Below are positions 1 through 5,355 of a stretch of 5,355 nucleotides of DNA, in pieces. This DNA is from Bacteroidales bacterium (GTDB taxonomy: Bacteria; Bacteroidota; Bacteroidia; Bacteroidales; Paludibacteraceae), in the NCBI GenBank assembly GCA_900766775.1, contig CAAFXN010000019.1, positions 1-5,355 of the forward strand. The letters run 5' to 3'. How positions within the stretch are numbered: the first letter of the stretch is position 1; the number at the start of each line of letters is the position of its first letter. Under the pieces are notes generated by a model. It was not told the origin of the DNA. It saw only the letters and a program-made list of their open reading frames with translations, and did no database searches. The translations under genes and the position numbers were made by a program.

Positions 1-1
1 T

Positions 2-32
2 CAAGGAGGTGCGGTCTCCAGGCCGCACCTTG
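2..32. other. GC-rich hairpin before the MFS gene, possible terminator of an upstream gene
   Basis: Bases 7-14 (AGGTGCGG) pair perfectly with 23-30 (CCGCACCT) around an 8-base loop. The tandem AGGAGG at 5-9 allows a second register, in which 2-6 pair with 28-32 and bases 7-9 bulge out. The stem is strong, but no T-run follows it on the + strand, so a classical rho-independent terminator is not shown. It lies 22 bp before the MFS start. It may end transcription of a gene outside the window or sit in the leader of the MFS mRNA. The AAGGAGGTG at 3-11 resembles a Shine-Dalgarno sequence but is about 43 bp from the start codon and inside the stem, so it is unlikely to act as one. Confidence 0.5.
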
Positions 33-53
33 CATAACAGACAATGACCAACG

Positions 54-1232
54 ATGGAAGAGAAACTTTGGAACAGCAACTATATTAAGGTGTGGACGGG
101 CAATTTCCTCATGTATTTTGCCTTCATGCTGCTCACGCCACTGTTGCCGCTCTACCTGAGCGATACCTATGCGGCAGATAAGCAGGTGATAGGTATCGTT
201 CTGTCCGGCTATGCCTTGGCGGCGTTGCTGATACGCCCTTTCAGCGGTTTCTTTGTGGACAGTTTCCCCCGCAAGATGATGTTACTCATCTTCTACCTCC
301 TCACGGCAGCGTTCTTCGGCGGCTACCTGTTGGCGGGCAGCCTCACGATGTTTGCGGCATCTCGTATGCTGCATGGTGCGCCGTTTGGTGCTACGGGCGT
401 GTCGCTCTCTACCGTAGCGATGGATGTGCTTCCTTCTTCTCGTAGAGCCGAAGGGGTGGGGTATTTCGGGCTGAGCAACAATATCGCCACCGCTATCAGC
501 CCGGGCATTGCGATGTTCCTCTTCGCACGCTATCAGAGTTATGAGATGTTGTTTTGGCTGGCATTCGCCGTGTCGGTGTTGGGGGTTATCGTGGTGAGCA
601 CTATCCGCGTGAAAGATCGCCCACTGGTGCTGGATAAGCAACCCCTGTCGCTTGACCGATTCATCATGCTCAAAGGGCTTGTTCCTATGCTCACCGTCTT
701 CACCGTGGGCTTTGCGTACAGCGTAGTAACCACCTATGTGGCTATCTACGGACGCGACGAGTTGGGTATTACCACGGGCACGGGCTTTTTCTTCACCCTC
801 TTTGCTATCGGCTTGATTGTCTCGCGCCTCACGGGGAGCCGCTCCTTGCGCAAGGGGCTTATCGTGCGCAATGCCTCCTTGGGTATCTTGGTCTCTATCA
901 GCGGCTTCATCCTCTTTGCCGCCGTGCACCATCCTGCCTGCTATTATATTGCACCGTTTATCATCGGCTTGGGAAACGGGCATCTGTGGCCCGCTTTCCA
1001 AATGATATTCATCAACATGGCGCCCCATAGCCAGCGCGGCACCGCCAACTCCACCATCCTCACCGGCTGGGATTTGGGCATGGGCGTGGGCATGCTGGCA
1101 GGTGGTGCCATCGCCGAGCATTTCGGCTACCATGCCGCCTTTTGGTCGGGCATAGCCGTCTATGCCCTCGGCGTACTCTTCTATTTCGCGGTGGTACGAC
1201 ACTACTACCAACGCAACAAACTGCATGACTGA
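54..1232 (+). CDS. MFS transporter, 12 transmembrane helices
   Basis: This is a 392-residue inner-membrane secondary transporter of the major facilitator superfamily, probably drug/solute:H+ antiporter-like. The substrate cannot be read from the sequence. About twelve hydrophobic helices are visible, roughly at 14-34, 45-65, 75-95, 98-120, 137-158, 164-183, 208-228, 242-262, 271-291, 297-320, 335-355 and 362-382. The loop after helix 2 carries the MFS motif A as GFFVDSFPRK (65-74), with the expected Gly, Asp and Arg-Lys. R104 in helix 4 fits motif B (RxxxG), and a Gly/Pro-rich helix 5 (GLSNNIATAISPGIAM, 139-154) fits the motif C region. Length is normal for the family. The ATG at 54 gives a natural N-terminus (MEEKLWNSNYIKVW) just before helix 1. 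No Shine-Dalgarno is present, which is usual in Bacteroidetes. The stop is TGA. The next gene starts 152 bp away, so an operon is possible but not shown. Confidence 0.93.
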   Translation: MEEKLWNSNYIKVWTGNFLMYFAFMLLTPLLPLYLSDTYAADKQVIGIVLSGYALAALLIRPFSGFFVDSFPRKMMLLIFYLLTAAFFGGYLLAGSLTMFAASRMLHGAPFGATGVSLSTVAMDVLPSSRRAEGVGYFGLSNNIATAISPGIAMFLFARYQSYEMLFWLAFAVSVLGVIVVSTIRVKDRPLVLDKQPLSLDRFIMLKGLVPMLTVFTVGFAYSVVTTYVAIYGRDELGITTGTGFFFTLFAIGLIVSRLTGSRSLRKGLIVRNASLGILVSISGFILFAAVHHPACYYIAPFIIGLGNGHLWPAFQMIFINMAPHSQRGTANSTILTGWDLGMGVGMLAGGAIAEHFGYHAAFWSGIAVYALGVLFYFAVVRHYYQRNKLHD

Positions 1233-1233
1233 G

Positions 1234-1260
1234 TTTATTTCATGTTGGGCACTTCGTGTT
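1234..1260 (-). repeat. Degenerate inverted copy of the 27-bp repeat
   Basis: The reverse complement of this stretch aligns with 1299-1324 of the downstream tandem array at 22 of 26 positions with one single-base gap, and equally with 1326-1351. Its inner and outer parts match other units even better: 1237-1247 is a perfect 11-bp inverse complement of 1284-1294, extending to 14 pairs with one G-U (1234-1247 with 1284-1297). Bases 1250-1260 pair with 1353-1363 over 11 positions with one G-U. It starts 2 bp after the MFS stop codon. In RNA it could fold onto any of the downstream units in alternative registers. It is AT-rich and lacks a terminator-like T-run after the hairpin. Confidence 0.75.
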
Positions 1261-1283
1261 ACTCAGTTCCTGTTAATTTGTTT

Positions 1284-1364
1284 CAACATGAAATGAAAAA
1301 CATGAAATGCCAACATGCAATGAAAAACATGAAATGCCAACATGCAATGAAAAACATGAAGTGA
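1284..1364 (+). repeat. Three tandem 27-bp ATG-rich repeats upstream of lpdA
   Basis: Units lie at 1284-1310, 1311-1337 and 1338-1364. Each begins CAACATG and contains AAAAACATGAA. Unit 2 differs from unit 1 at one base (A to C at 1317), and unit 3 differs from unit 2 only in its last bases (AGTGA for AATGC). Each unit is itself a near-duplication of a 13/14-bp half-unit built on AACATGAAATG, so the array reads as six half-units. It contains eleven ATG triplets in 81 bp. The period is a multiple of three, so frames stay constant across units. The array ends 20 bp before the likely lpdA start codon and probably lies in the lpdA 5' leader, though no clear promoter is visible to fix the transcript start. 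Confidence 0.95.
1293..1364 (+). other. Possible leader peptide ORF, 23 codons, inside the repeat array
   Basis: Starting at the ATG at 1293, a frame different from lpdA stays open through the array and stops at TGA 1362-1364. It encodes two copies of MKNMKCQHA followed by MKNMK, a basic peptide with two Cys-Gln-His segments. The stop is 20 bp before the lpdA ATG at 1385, a spacing that would permit coupling or attenuation-type control. Against it, the frame is open only because of the repeat composition, the same array also has an open frame in phase with lpdA, and there is no Shine-Dalgarno. It may be a by-product of the repeat. Confidence 0.2.
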
Positions 1365-1384
1365 AACGAAATTTATTCCATACC

Positions 1385-2755
1385 ATGAACTTTTTAGCAA
1401 TTATCGGCGGAGGGCCTGCGGGCTACACCGCAGCAGAAATCGCCTCCAAGGCAGGCAAAGATGTAGTCCTCTTTGAACAAACTGCGTTGGGCGGCACGTG
1501 CCTCAATGTCGGGTGTATCCCCACCAAGACCTTGCTCTACGGTGCCAAGCAGTATTTCAACGCGAAGAATGCCGCGAAGTACGGTGTAACCGCAACCGAT
1601 GTCGCGTTTGATTATGCCAAGATGGCGCAGCGCAAGACGAAAGTGGTGCGCAAGTTGGTTGCAGGTATCAAGCAACGCCTCAACAACGAGCATTGTACCG
1701 TGGTCAGCGGCGCAGCGGAAGTGGTGTCGCGCACCGATGAGAAGGTGGTGATTCGCTGCAACGAGCAGGAGTTTGAGGCAGAGAACCTGCTTATCTGCAC
1801 GGGCTCCGTCAATTTTGTGCCGCCTATCTCGGGCGTGCAAGACAATCCCGCCGTGTGGGATAGCACTGCTGCCTTGGCTGCTACCGCTCTGCCCGAGTCT
1901 ATCGTGATTGTCGGCGGCGGCGTGATAGGCATGGAGTTCGCCACTTTGTACCACGAGTTGGGCGTGCCAGTAACCGTGATTGAGGCGATGCCCGCTATCC
2001 TCCCGAACCTTGACCAAGAGGTAGTCGGTATCCTGCGCGAGAAATACCAAAAAGCAGGTATCAATATCCTCACGGAGACTAAGGTGCTCGCCCTGCAAGG
2101 CAACGAAGTGCAGACCACCAACGGCACATTCTCTGCCGAGCGAATCCTCATCAGTGTCGGACGGCGGGCGAACCTGCAAGGACTCGATGCACTCTCCGAC
2201 CTTGAACTCAACCGCGGGGCAATCGTGGTGGATGATTTCATGAAGACCAACCTGCCCAATGTGTATGCCGCAGGCGATGTAACAGGCAAGATTATGCTCG
2301 CCCATGTGGCAAGCCGTCAGGCAGAAGTGGCTGTCGGACGCATGCTCAAGCAGTTGCCGCTGCAGCGCATTGCCTACAACGCCATTCCCTCCGTGGTCTA
2401 TACCAATCCCGAGATTGCCTGCGTGGGCATGAGCGAGCAGGAGGTGAGCCGATTCTATCAAGATATGGAAGGCAAATCCGCCGAAGAGGTGCGCGACAAA
2501 TACGAGGTGCGCACGCTGCCGATGACCTATTCCGGGCGCTTCGTGGCGGAGAACGAGGGCGAGACGGGGCTATGCAAGATGTTGATAGACAAACGCCAAC
2601 AGACCGTGCTGGGCGTGCACATGATAGGCAACCCCTGCTCCGAGTTCGTCGCCGCCGCCTCCTTTGCCGTCCGCATGGGCTACACCGTGCCCGAGTTCAA
2701 GCAGGTAATCTTCCCGCACCCCACCGTCAGTGAGATACTCAAAGAAGTGCTCTGA
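1385..2755 (+). CDS. lpdA: Dihydrolipoyl dehydrogenase (E3 / L protein)
   Basis: This 456-residue cytoplasmic flavoenzyme reoxidises dihydrolipoyl groups with NAD+ for 2-oxoacid dehydrogenase complexes or the glycine cleavage system. Visible motifs, in order, are the FAD dinucleotide-binding GGGPAG (8-13), the redox disulfide GGTCLNVGCIPTK with C39 and C44, the LLICTGS segment (135-141), the NAD-binding GGGVIGMEF (177-185), the second FAD motif AAGDVTG with D298 (295-301), and the dimerisation domain ending in the catalytic pair H445 and E450 (FPHPTVSE). Together these separate it from glutathione and mercuric reductases. The ATG at 1385 is preferred because the FAD motif then begins at residue 8, as is usual; the in-frame ATGs at 1307 and 1334 would add repeat-encoded MPTCNEKHE units of no family resemblance. 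There is no Shine-Dalgarno. Residues about 353-374 form a charged insertion roughly 15 longer than in typical family members. No partner subunits are adjacent, so its complex is unknown. Confidence 0.95.
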   Translation: MNFLAIIGGGPAGYTAAEIASKAGKDVVLFEQTALGGTCLNVGCIPTKTLLYGAKQYFNAKNAAKYGVTATDVAFDYAKMAQRKTKVVRKLVAGIKQRLNNEHCTVVSGAAEVVSRTDEKVVIRCNEQEFEAENLLICTGSVNFVPPISGVQDNPAVWDSTAALAATALPESIVIVGGGVIGMEFATLYHELGVPVTVIEAMPAILPNLDQEVVGILREKYQKAGINILTETKVLALQGNEVQTTNGTFSAERILISVGRRANLQGLDALSDLELNRGAIVVDDFMKTNLPNVYAAGDVTGKIMLAHVASRQAEVAVGRMLKQLPLQRIAYNAIPSVVYTNPEIACVGMSEQEVSRFYQDMEGKSAEEVRDKYEVRTLPMTYSGRFVAENEGETGLCKMLIDKRQQTVLGVHMIGNPCSEFVAAASFAVRMGYTVPEFKQVIFPHPTVSEILKEVL

Positions 2756-2776
2756 TAGACAATACTGACGGATACA

Positions 2777-2817
2777 AAATTGCGCATGCCTACCCAAGCA
2801 TGCGCAATTTCTTTTCT
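2777..2817. terminator. Rho-independent terminator between convergent genes
   Basis: A perfect 13-bp stem (2777-2789, AAATTGCGCATGC, with 2798-2810) closes an 8-base loop (2790-2797). On the + strand the descending arm runs into TTTCTTTTCT, a good U-tract for ending lpdA 22 bp after its stop. On the - strand the stem is followed by TTTTG, a shorter tract that can serve the DMT transporter gene, whose stop is at 2845. The position between two converging genes fits a bidirectional terminator. Confidence 0.9.
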
Positions 2818-2844
2818 CCCTGAGAATTGTAACCTTTAACTCTC

Positions 2845-3795
2845 TCATAGACTCCCTAATGCAAGGCAAAGGAGTCCGATGAAGATACCGATGAGGCAGG
2901 CTATTTTCTTGCCTGCTTGGGGCTCTCTTAGGATGAGAATACCGTATAGGAAGGGGATGATAGTGCCGCCGCGGCGAATAGTGGAGACTACGGCTATCAT
3001 CGAACTCGGGTCGCTCAGCGCCAGCATATAGACATAGTCGGACAGCACGAGGAAGAGGGAGATACATGCCACGGGCAGCAGGAGCCTTTTGTTTAGCATA
3101 GTGTGTGGTTTTCCTTCGCTTGCGTGGTGCGACTTCCATTGGTTGCCGAGCCAAATCACGAGCATCATAAGGGCTTGGTAGATAGTGTAATACACTTGCA
3201 CTGCATTGTGGTCGTAGTGGCGCATCATGTACTTATCGTATAGTCCGCTGCCGGCACCGATGAGGATAGCGAGCAGGAGGCAGAGGTAGTACTTGTGTTC
3301 GCTATTTCCTCCCTTTGTGGGTGTTGTACTATCCGTAGAGGCAGGCTTGGACTTTCCAGCCAGCGAGAAGAGGAAGATACTGACCAGTGCGCAGACTACG
3401 CCTGCCCATTGCCAGCCATTGAGGCGTTCGTCGAAGATAAGCATGGCGCCCACGAGTGTCCACATCGGGCGCGTGGCTTGCATAGGAGAAACCACCGACA
3501 GCGGCAGGTACTTCACACTGATATACGCAAAGACCCACGAACTGAGCACAATGCAAGACTTTACGAAGATAAGCAGGTGCCCGCGTGCGTCGACCTTCGG
3601 CACAAAGAATAGTGTACTTTCCATCATCTCCGGCAATAGCCGTGAGAGCAGAAGCGGAATAGCAAGCAACAAAGCGGATAGGCATACGCTACCAGTTAAC
3701 ACTGTCAGCACGTCGCCTTGCTGCAAAGCACGCTTCTTGCTGACATCATAAAAGCCCAAACATAGGGCAGATAATATGGCTAATAAAACCCACAT
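2845..3795 (-). CDS. EamA/DMT-family transporter, 10 transmembrane helices
   Basis: This is a 316-residue inner-membrane protein of the drug/metabolite transporter superfamily (EamA type). The substrate is unknown. About ten hydrophobic helices are visible in two halves joined by a polar linker (about 147-168, KSKPASTDSTTPTKGGNSEH). The halves show the internal duplication of this family: GFYDVSKKRAL (14-24) in the first corresponds to GLYDKYMMRH (184-193) in the second. LPLSVVSPMQATRPMWTLVG (97-116), followed by FDERLNGWQWAG, corresponds to DPSSMIAVVSTIRRGGTIIP (262-281), followed by LREPQAGKKIAC. The E123 and E291 equivalents are the usual glutamates before the last helix of each half. Length is normal. 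The ATG at 3795 puts the first helix at the very N-terminus, as expected, and an in-frame TAA three codons upstream rules out a longer form. There is no Shine-Dalgarno. It is co-directional with the DUF2851 gene 99 bp upstream and may be read through from it. Confidence 0.92.
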   Translation of the reverse strand: MWVLLAILSALCLGFYDVSKKRALQQGDVLTVLTGSVCLSALLLAIPLLLSRLLPEMMESTLFFVPKVDARGHLLIFVKSCIVLSSWVFAYISVKYLPLSVVSPMQATRPMWTLVGAMLIFDERLNGWQWAGVVCALVSIFLFSLAGKSKPASTDSTTPTKGGNSEHKYYLCLLLAILIGAGSGLYDKYMMRHYDHNAVQVYYTIYQALMMLVIWLGNQWKSHHASEGKPHTMLNKRLLLPVACISLFLVLSDYVYMLALSDPSSMIAVVSTIRRGGTIIPFLYGILILREPQAGKKIACLIGIFIGLLCLALGSL

Positions 3796-3800
3796 GGTTA

Positions 3801-3814
3801 ATTATGAATTATGA
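3801..3814. repeat. Two tandem copies of ATTATGA
   Basis: A perfect 7-bp direct duplication (3801-3807 and 3808-3814) lies 6 bp before the DMT transporter start codon. Similar ATTATGA strings are common in AT-rich Bacteroidales spacers as far as I know; no function can be assigned. It would fall in the leader immediately 5' of the start codon on the - strand. Confidence 0.6.
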
Positions 3815-3832
3815 GTGGTATGCATCGAATAC

Positions 3833-3877
3833 TCTGAGAAATCTGATAATTCTGAGTACTCCGATAACTCCGATTAT
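3833..3877. repeat. Five tandem units of a 9-bp repeat upstream of the DMT gene
   Basis: Units beginning at 3833, 3842, 3851, 3860 and 3869 share the form TCYGAK plus three AT-rich bases on the + strand: TCTGAGAAA, TCTGATAAT, TCTGAGTAC, TCCGATAAC and TCCGATTAT. The spacing is exactly 9 bp throughout. Weak further matches flank the array at 3825 and 3878. It sits in the 99-bp spacer between the DUF2851 stop and the DMT transporter start, 38 bp from the latter. On the - strand it could be read as serine-acid-hydrophobic triplets in phase with the transporter, but in-frame TAA codons on both sides make translation unlikely. Confidence 0.85.
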
Positions 3878-3894
3878 TCAAGACGGATTACCAC

Positions 3895-5133
3895 CTACTT
3901 ATTCAAGAATATCTGATACCCGACTTCGCAGTTGATACAGTTGTGCGGTTGGCAGTAGTTCTGATAGAGGTGAAGCAGGGCTTGAGTGTCGGCGGCATTG
4001 TGTACCTGCTGCCCCAGCAACTGCCACTGGCGGATGATTCGATTGTTCTCGGGCGCAATCTGCTCCATTAGCAAGTAGGCTTGCTCTGCCGCTTGCAGGT
4101 CGTGGTGGTAGAGCGCATGGGCGTACTTATAGGGTATCACGCTGTTAATCAACAGGATATCCACCGAACTCTTGCCCAACACAGGCGGCGCTTCCAAGGC
4201 GAAGAGGCGTGCGCAGTCGCCCACCGTAGCGGCTTCCATCAGGCGCGAGAAGAGGAACTCCGACTGGTAGAGCAGTTGCGCGAACTGGCGAATCCGCACC
4301 TCGGGGAAGGTCTGCGGACGCATACGCGCGTACTTCCACATCGTGCCGCTGATGGGCTGTAAGGAAAACTTCTTTTGCAGGAAAAGGTACTCTTTGAGCA
4401 GGCGTTGCTCCTCGTCGGTGTGCGCCCGCTCAGCCGTCAGTAGCCCCGACTGCCCGAGCAGGATGGCGGTGAGTTGGAAGAGGCTGTTGCGGTGTTTCTG
4501 CAAGCAGGATAGCGGGGTATGGATAGCCAGCGTCTCGAAGGGAATGCCGTTGGTGTGGAAGCCGAAGTTATGGGCAAGCGTGATGTAGAAAGCCTGCTCC
4601 CAACTGCCGTGGGTGATGTCGAGCAGGCGCATGACAGACTGCCGCTTGCATTCCAAGCGTTTGCGCAGCAGCACGCGACGCCATCCCTCCGTGAGCAGGT
4701 CGGGGTCGGAGAGCAACTGCCTGCCGCACTCTATCAAGCCCTCGGCGGAGTCCATGCGTTGCGCCGCGCTAATCAGACTGCTCAGGTAGTCGCGGTCTTC
4801 AGCGTATTGCAGTTCGCACTGCGGCAGTTCCTCGCCCTGCGAGTTGTATATTTTCTTGTCCGCTTTGCGCACCACGTGGAGGATGATTCGGTCGTAGGCG
4901 GGGTTGAGATGGTGCTTGTGGGTGTACCAGTCGGAGGAGGTGAGGTGTATCTCCACGTTGCCGTACCACTCCTGCTCGCCGATGCGCAGGTGCACGTTGG
5001 CGAAGTCGGGTCCGGCGTCGATGTTGTGCTGCCCCACGGAGAGAATCTCCACGGGTCTGCCATCGGTGGTCGTCTGCGGAAAGCCCGCCCACAGACAATG
5101 CTGCCATATATAGTGCAAAAGAATTTCCGGCAT
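3895..5133 (-). CDS. DUF2851 family protein
   Basis: This is a 412-residue soluble protein without signal peptide or membrane segments, matching the DUF2851 family typical of Bacteroidetes, whose function is not established. Recognisable family signatures are an N-terminal HYIWQHCLW (7-15), TTDGRPVEILSVG (22-34), DAGPDFANVHLRI (39-51), GNVEIHLTSSDWYTHKHH (58-75) and YDRIILHVV (80-88). The C-terminal signatures are APENNRIIRQW (360-370) and a cysteine-containing tail YCQPHNCINCEVG (393-405) with C394, C399 and C402. The middle third is helical and less distinctive. The length is typical and the gene looks intact. The ATG at 5133 gives the standard N-terminus; upstream is A-rich (CACAAAAGCAAA) with no Shine-Dalgarno, and a run of eight C (coding strand) lies 16 bp before the start. 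The order GPDF...GNVEIH is reminiscent of a PD-(D/E)XK nuclease core, but the usual Lys is His63, so this is only a hypothesis. The stop is TAG. Confidence 0.9.
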   Translation of the reverse strand: MPEILLHYIWQHCLWAGFPQTTTDGRPVEILSVGQHNIDAGPDFANVHLRIGEQEWYGNVEIHLTSSDWYTHKHHLNPAYDRIILHVVRKADKKIYNSQGEELPQCELQYAEDRDYLSSLISAAQRMDSAEGLIECGRQLLSDPDLLTEGWRRVLLRKRLECKRQSVMRLLDITHGSWEQAFYITLAHNFGFHTNGIPFETLAIHTPLSCLQKHRNSLFQLTAILLGQSGLLTAERAHTDEEQRLLKEYLFLQKKFSLQPISGTMWKYARMRPQTFPEVRIRQFAQLLYQSEFLFSRLMEAATVGDCARLFALEAPPVLGKSSVDILLINSVIPYKYAHALYHHDLQAAEQAYLLMEQIAPENNRIIRQWQLLGQQVHNAADTQALLHLYQNYCQPHNCINCEVGYQIFLNK

Positions 5134-5149
5134 TTTGCTTTTGTGTGAT

Positions 5150-5157
5150 GGGGGGGG
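5150..5157. repeat. Homopolymer of eight G (C8 on the coding strand) before the DUF2851 gene
   Basis: A run of eight G on the + strand lies 17-24 bp upstream of the DUF2851 start codon, read as C8 in its mRNA leader. Runs of this length are prone to slippage. In this position a length change would alter leader spacing rather than the coding frame, unless translation began farther upstream. Confidence 0.9.
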
Positions 5158-5213
5158 TGATTGTCTGGTGCTCTCCTTGTGGATTGTGCAGAGTAGTCAA
5201 TTGCCCAATTCCG

Positions 5214-5327
5214 TTAGTGCCCTCTTACAAACTGACCTTCCGGTTGGTTGGTAAGGAAGCATTGGTCGTCTGCTTGCTCCTCCTCACGGGCGAGGTCTTC
5301 TTGTGCGATGTATTCTTCGTAGGTCAT
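5214..5327 (-). CDS. Small acidic protein of 37 residues, or 3' end of a longer gene
   Basis: From an ATG at 5327 a frame runs 37 codons to TAA (5214-5216), giving a peptide beginning MTYEEYIAQEDLAREEEQ and ending QPEGQFVRGH. It is rich in Glu, Asp and Gln, has one Cys and no hydrophobic segment; the first 20 residues look helical and charged. I do not recognise a family. The frame is also open from the ATG back to the window edge (nine more codons reading DNWLVTIYS), so it could be the tail of a longer protein. The 28 bases before the ATG are much more AT-rich than the ORF, which favours a start at 5327. It is co-directional with the DUF2851 gene, 80 bp upstream of it, and may share its transcript. 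No promoter or Shine-Dalgarno is evident. Confidence 0.5.
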   Translation of the reverse strand: MTYEEYIAQEDLAREEEQADDQCFLTNQPEGQFVRGH

Positions 5328-5355
5328 GCTGTAAATTGTAACTAACCAATTGTCA

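Noticed and set aside
44..88. 14-codon ORF overlapping the MFS start in another frame
   Set aside because: It is very short, has no family resemblance and no start signal. It probably arises by chance around the true start at 54.
282..1226. Long open frame (314 codons) antisense to the MFS gene
   Set aside because: It is rich in His, Arg, Gln and Gly with no domain resemblance, and lies opposite a clear transporter gene. It is a codon-usage shadow.
1273..1280. TTAATTTG as a Bacteroidetes -7 promoter element (TAnnTTTG) for lpdA
   Set aside because: It has one mismatch in the key TA, and no TTTG lies at the expected 19-21 bp upstream; the nearest TTG (1245-1247) is 25 bp away.
1307..1384. N-terminal extension of lpdA starting at ATG 1307
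   Set aside because: The 26 extra residues are only repeat translation (two MPTCNEKHE units and a linker) and precede a FAD motif that is normally within the first ten or so residues. The start at 1385 is better.
1394..2461. Long open frame (355 codons) antisense to lpdA
   Set aside because: The composition is His/Ala/Gly-rich and unlike any family, while the + strand frame has all the lipoamide dehydrogenase motifs.
2570..3154. 194-codon - strand frame spanning the lpdA end and the start of the DMT coding region
   Set aside because: It runs through the terminator hairpin and the opposite strand of two real genes, and its sequence is Arg/Pro/His-rich without any motif.
5199..5210. AATTG-CC-CAATT inverted repeat after the small ORF as a terminator
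   Set aside because: The stem is only 5 bp, with a 2-base gap too tight for a loop and no T-run on either strand.

Overview
The window looks like a piece of a Bacteroidales chromosome (Bacteroides/Prevotella/Porphyromonas group; genus not resolved). The main reasons are a protein of the Bacteroidetes-typical DUF2851 family, the absence of Shine-Dalgarno sequences in front of the starts, moderately GC-rich coding DNA separated by AT-rich spacers, and short tandem repeats in those spacers. No mobile element, CRISPR array, rRNA or tRNA is visible, and the protein-coding genes are mostly ordinary chromosomal ones.

Layout. Positions 2-32 hold a GC-rich hairpin. A 12-helix MFS transporter follows on the + strand (54-1232). 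The 152-bp spacer after it (1233-1384) is the most unusual part of the window. It carries three 27-bp tandem repeats packed with ATG triplets, a degenerate inverted copy of the same sequence upstream, and a 23-codon leader-like reading frame ending 20 bp before the next gene. That gene is a stand-alone dihydrolipoyl dehydrogenase on the + strand, with its likely start at 1385 rather than at the farther upstream ATG inside the repeats. A perfect 13-bp hairpin terminator (2777-2817) separates it from three genes on the - strand. In the direction of transcription these are a small acidic 37-codon ORF or the 3' end of a longer gene (5327-5214), a DUF2851 protein (5133-3895), and an EamA/DMT-type transporter (3795-2845). 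The 99-bp spacer between the last two contains a 9-bp-period tandem repeat.

How the genes relate. There is no clear shared pathway. The two transporters have no substrate that can be read from sequence, the dehydrogenase is an orphan E3 subunit without its E1/E2 or glycine-cleavage partners here, and DUF2851 has no established function. The strongest candidates for something undescribed are the repeat-built 5' leader of the dehydrogenase gene and, less strongly, the 9-bp array in front of the DMT transporter and the C8 tract in front of the DUF2851 gene. I see no convincing new multi-gene system.
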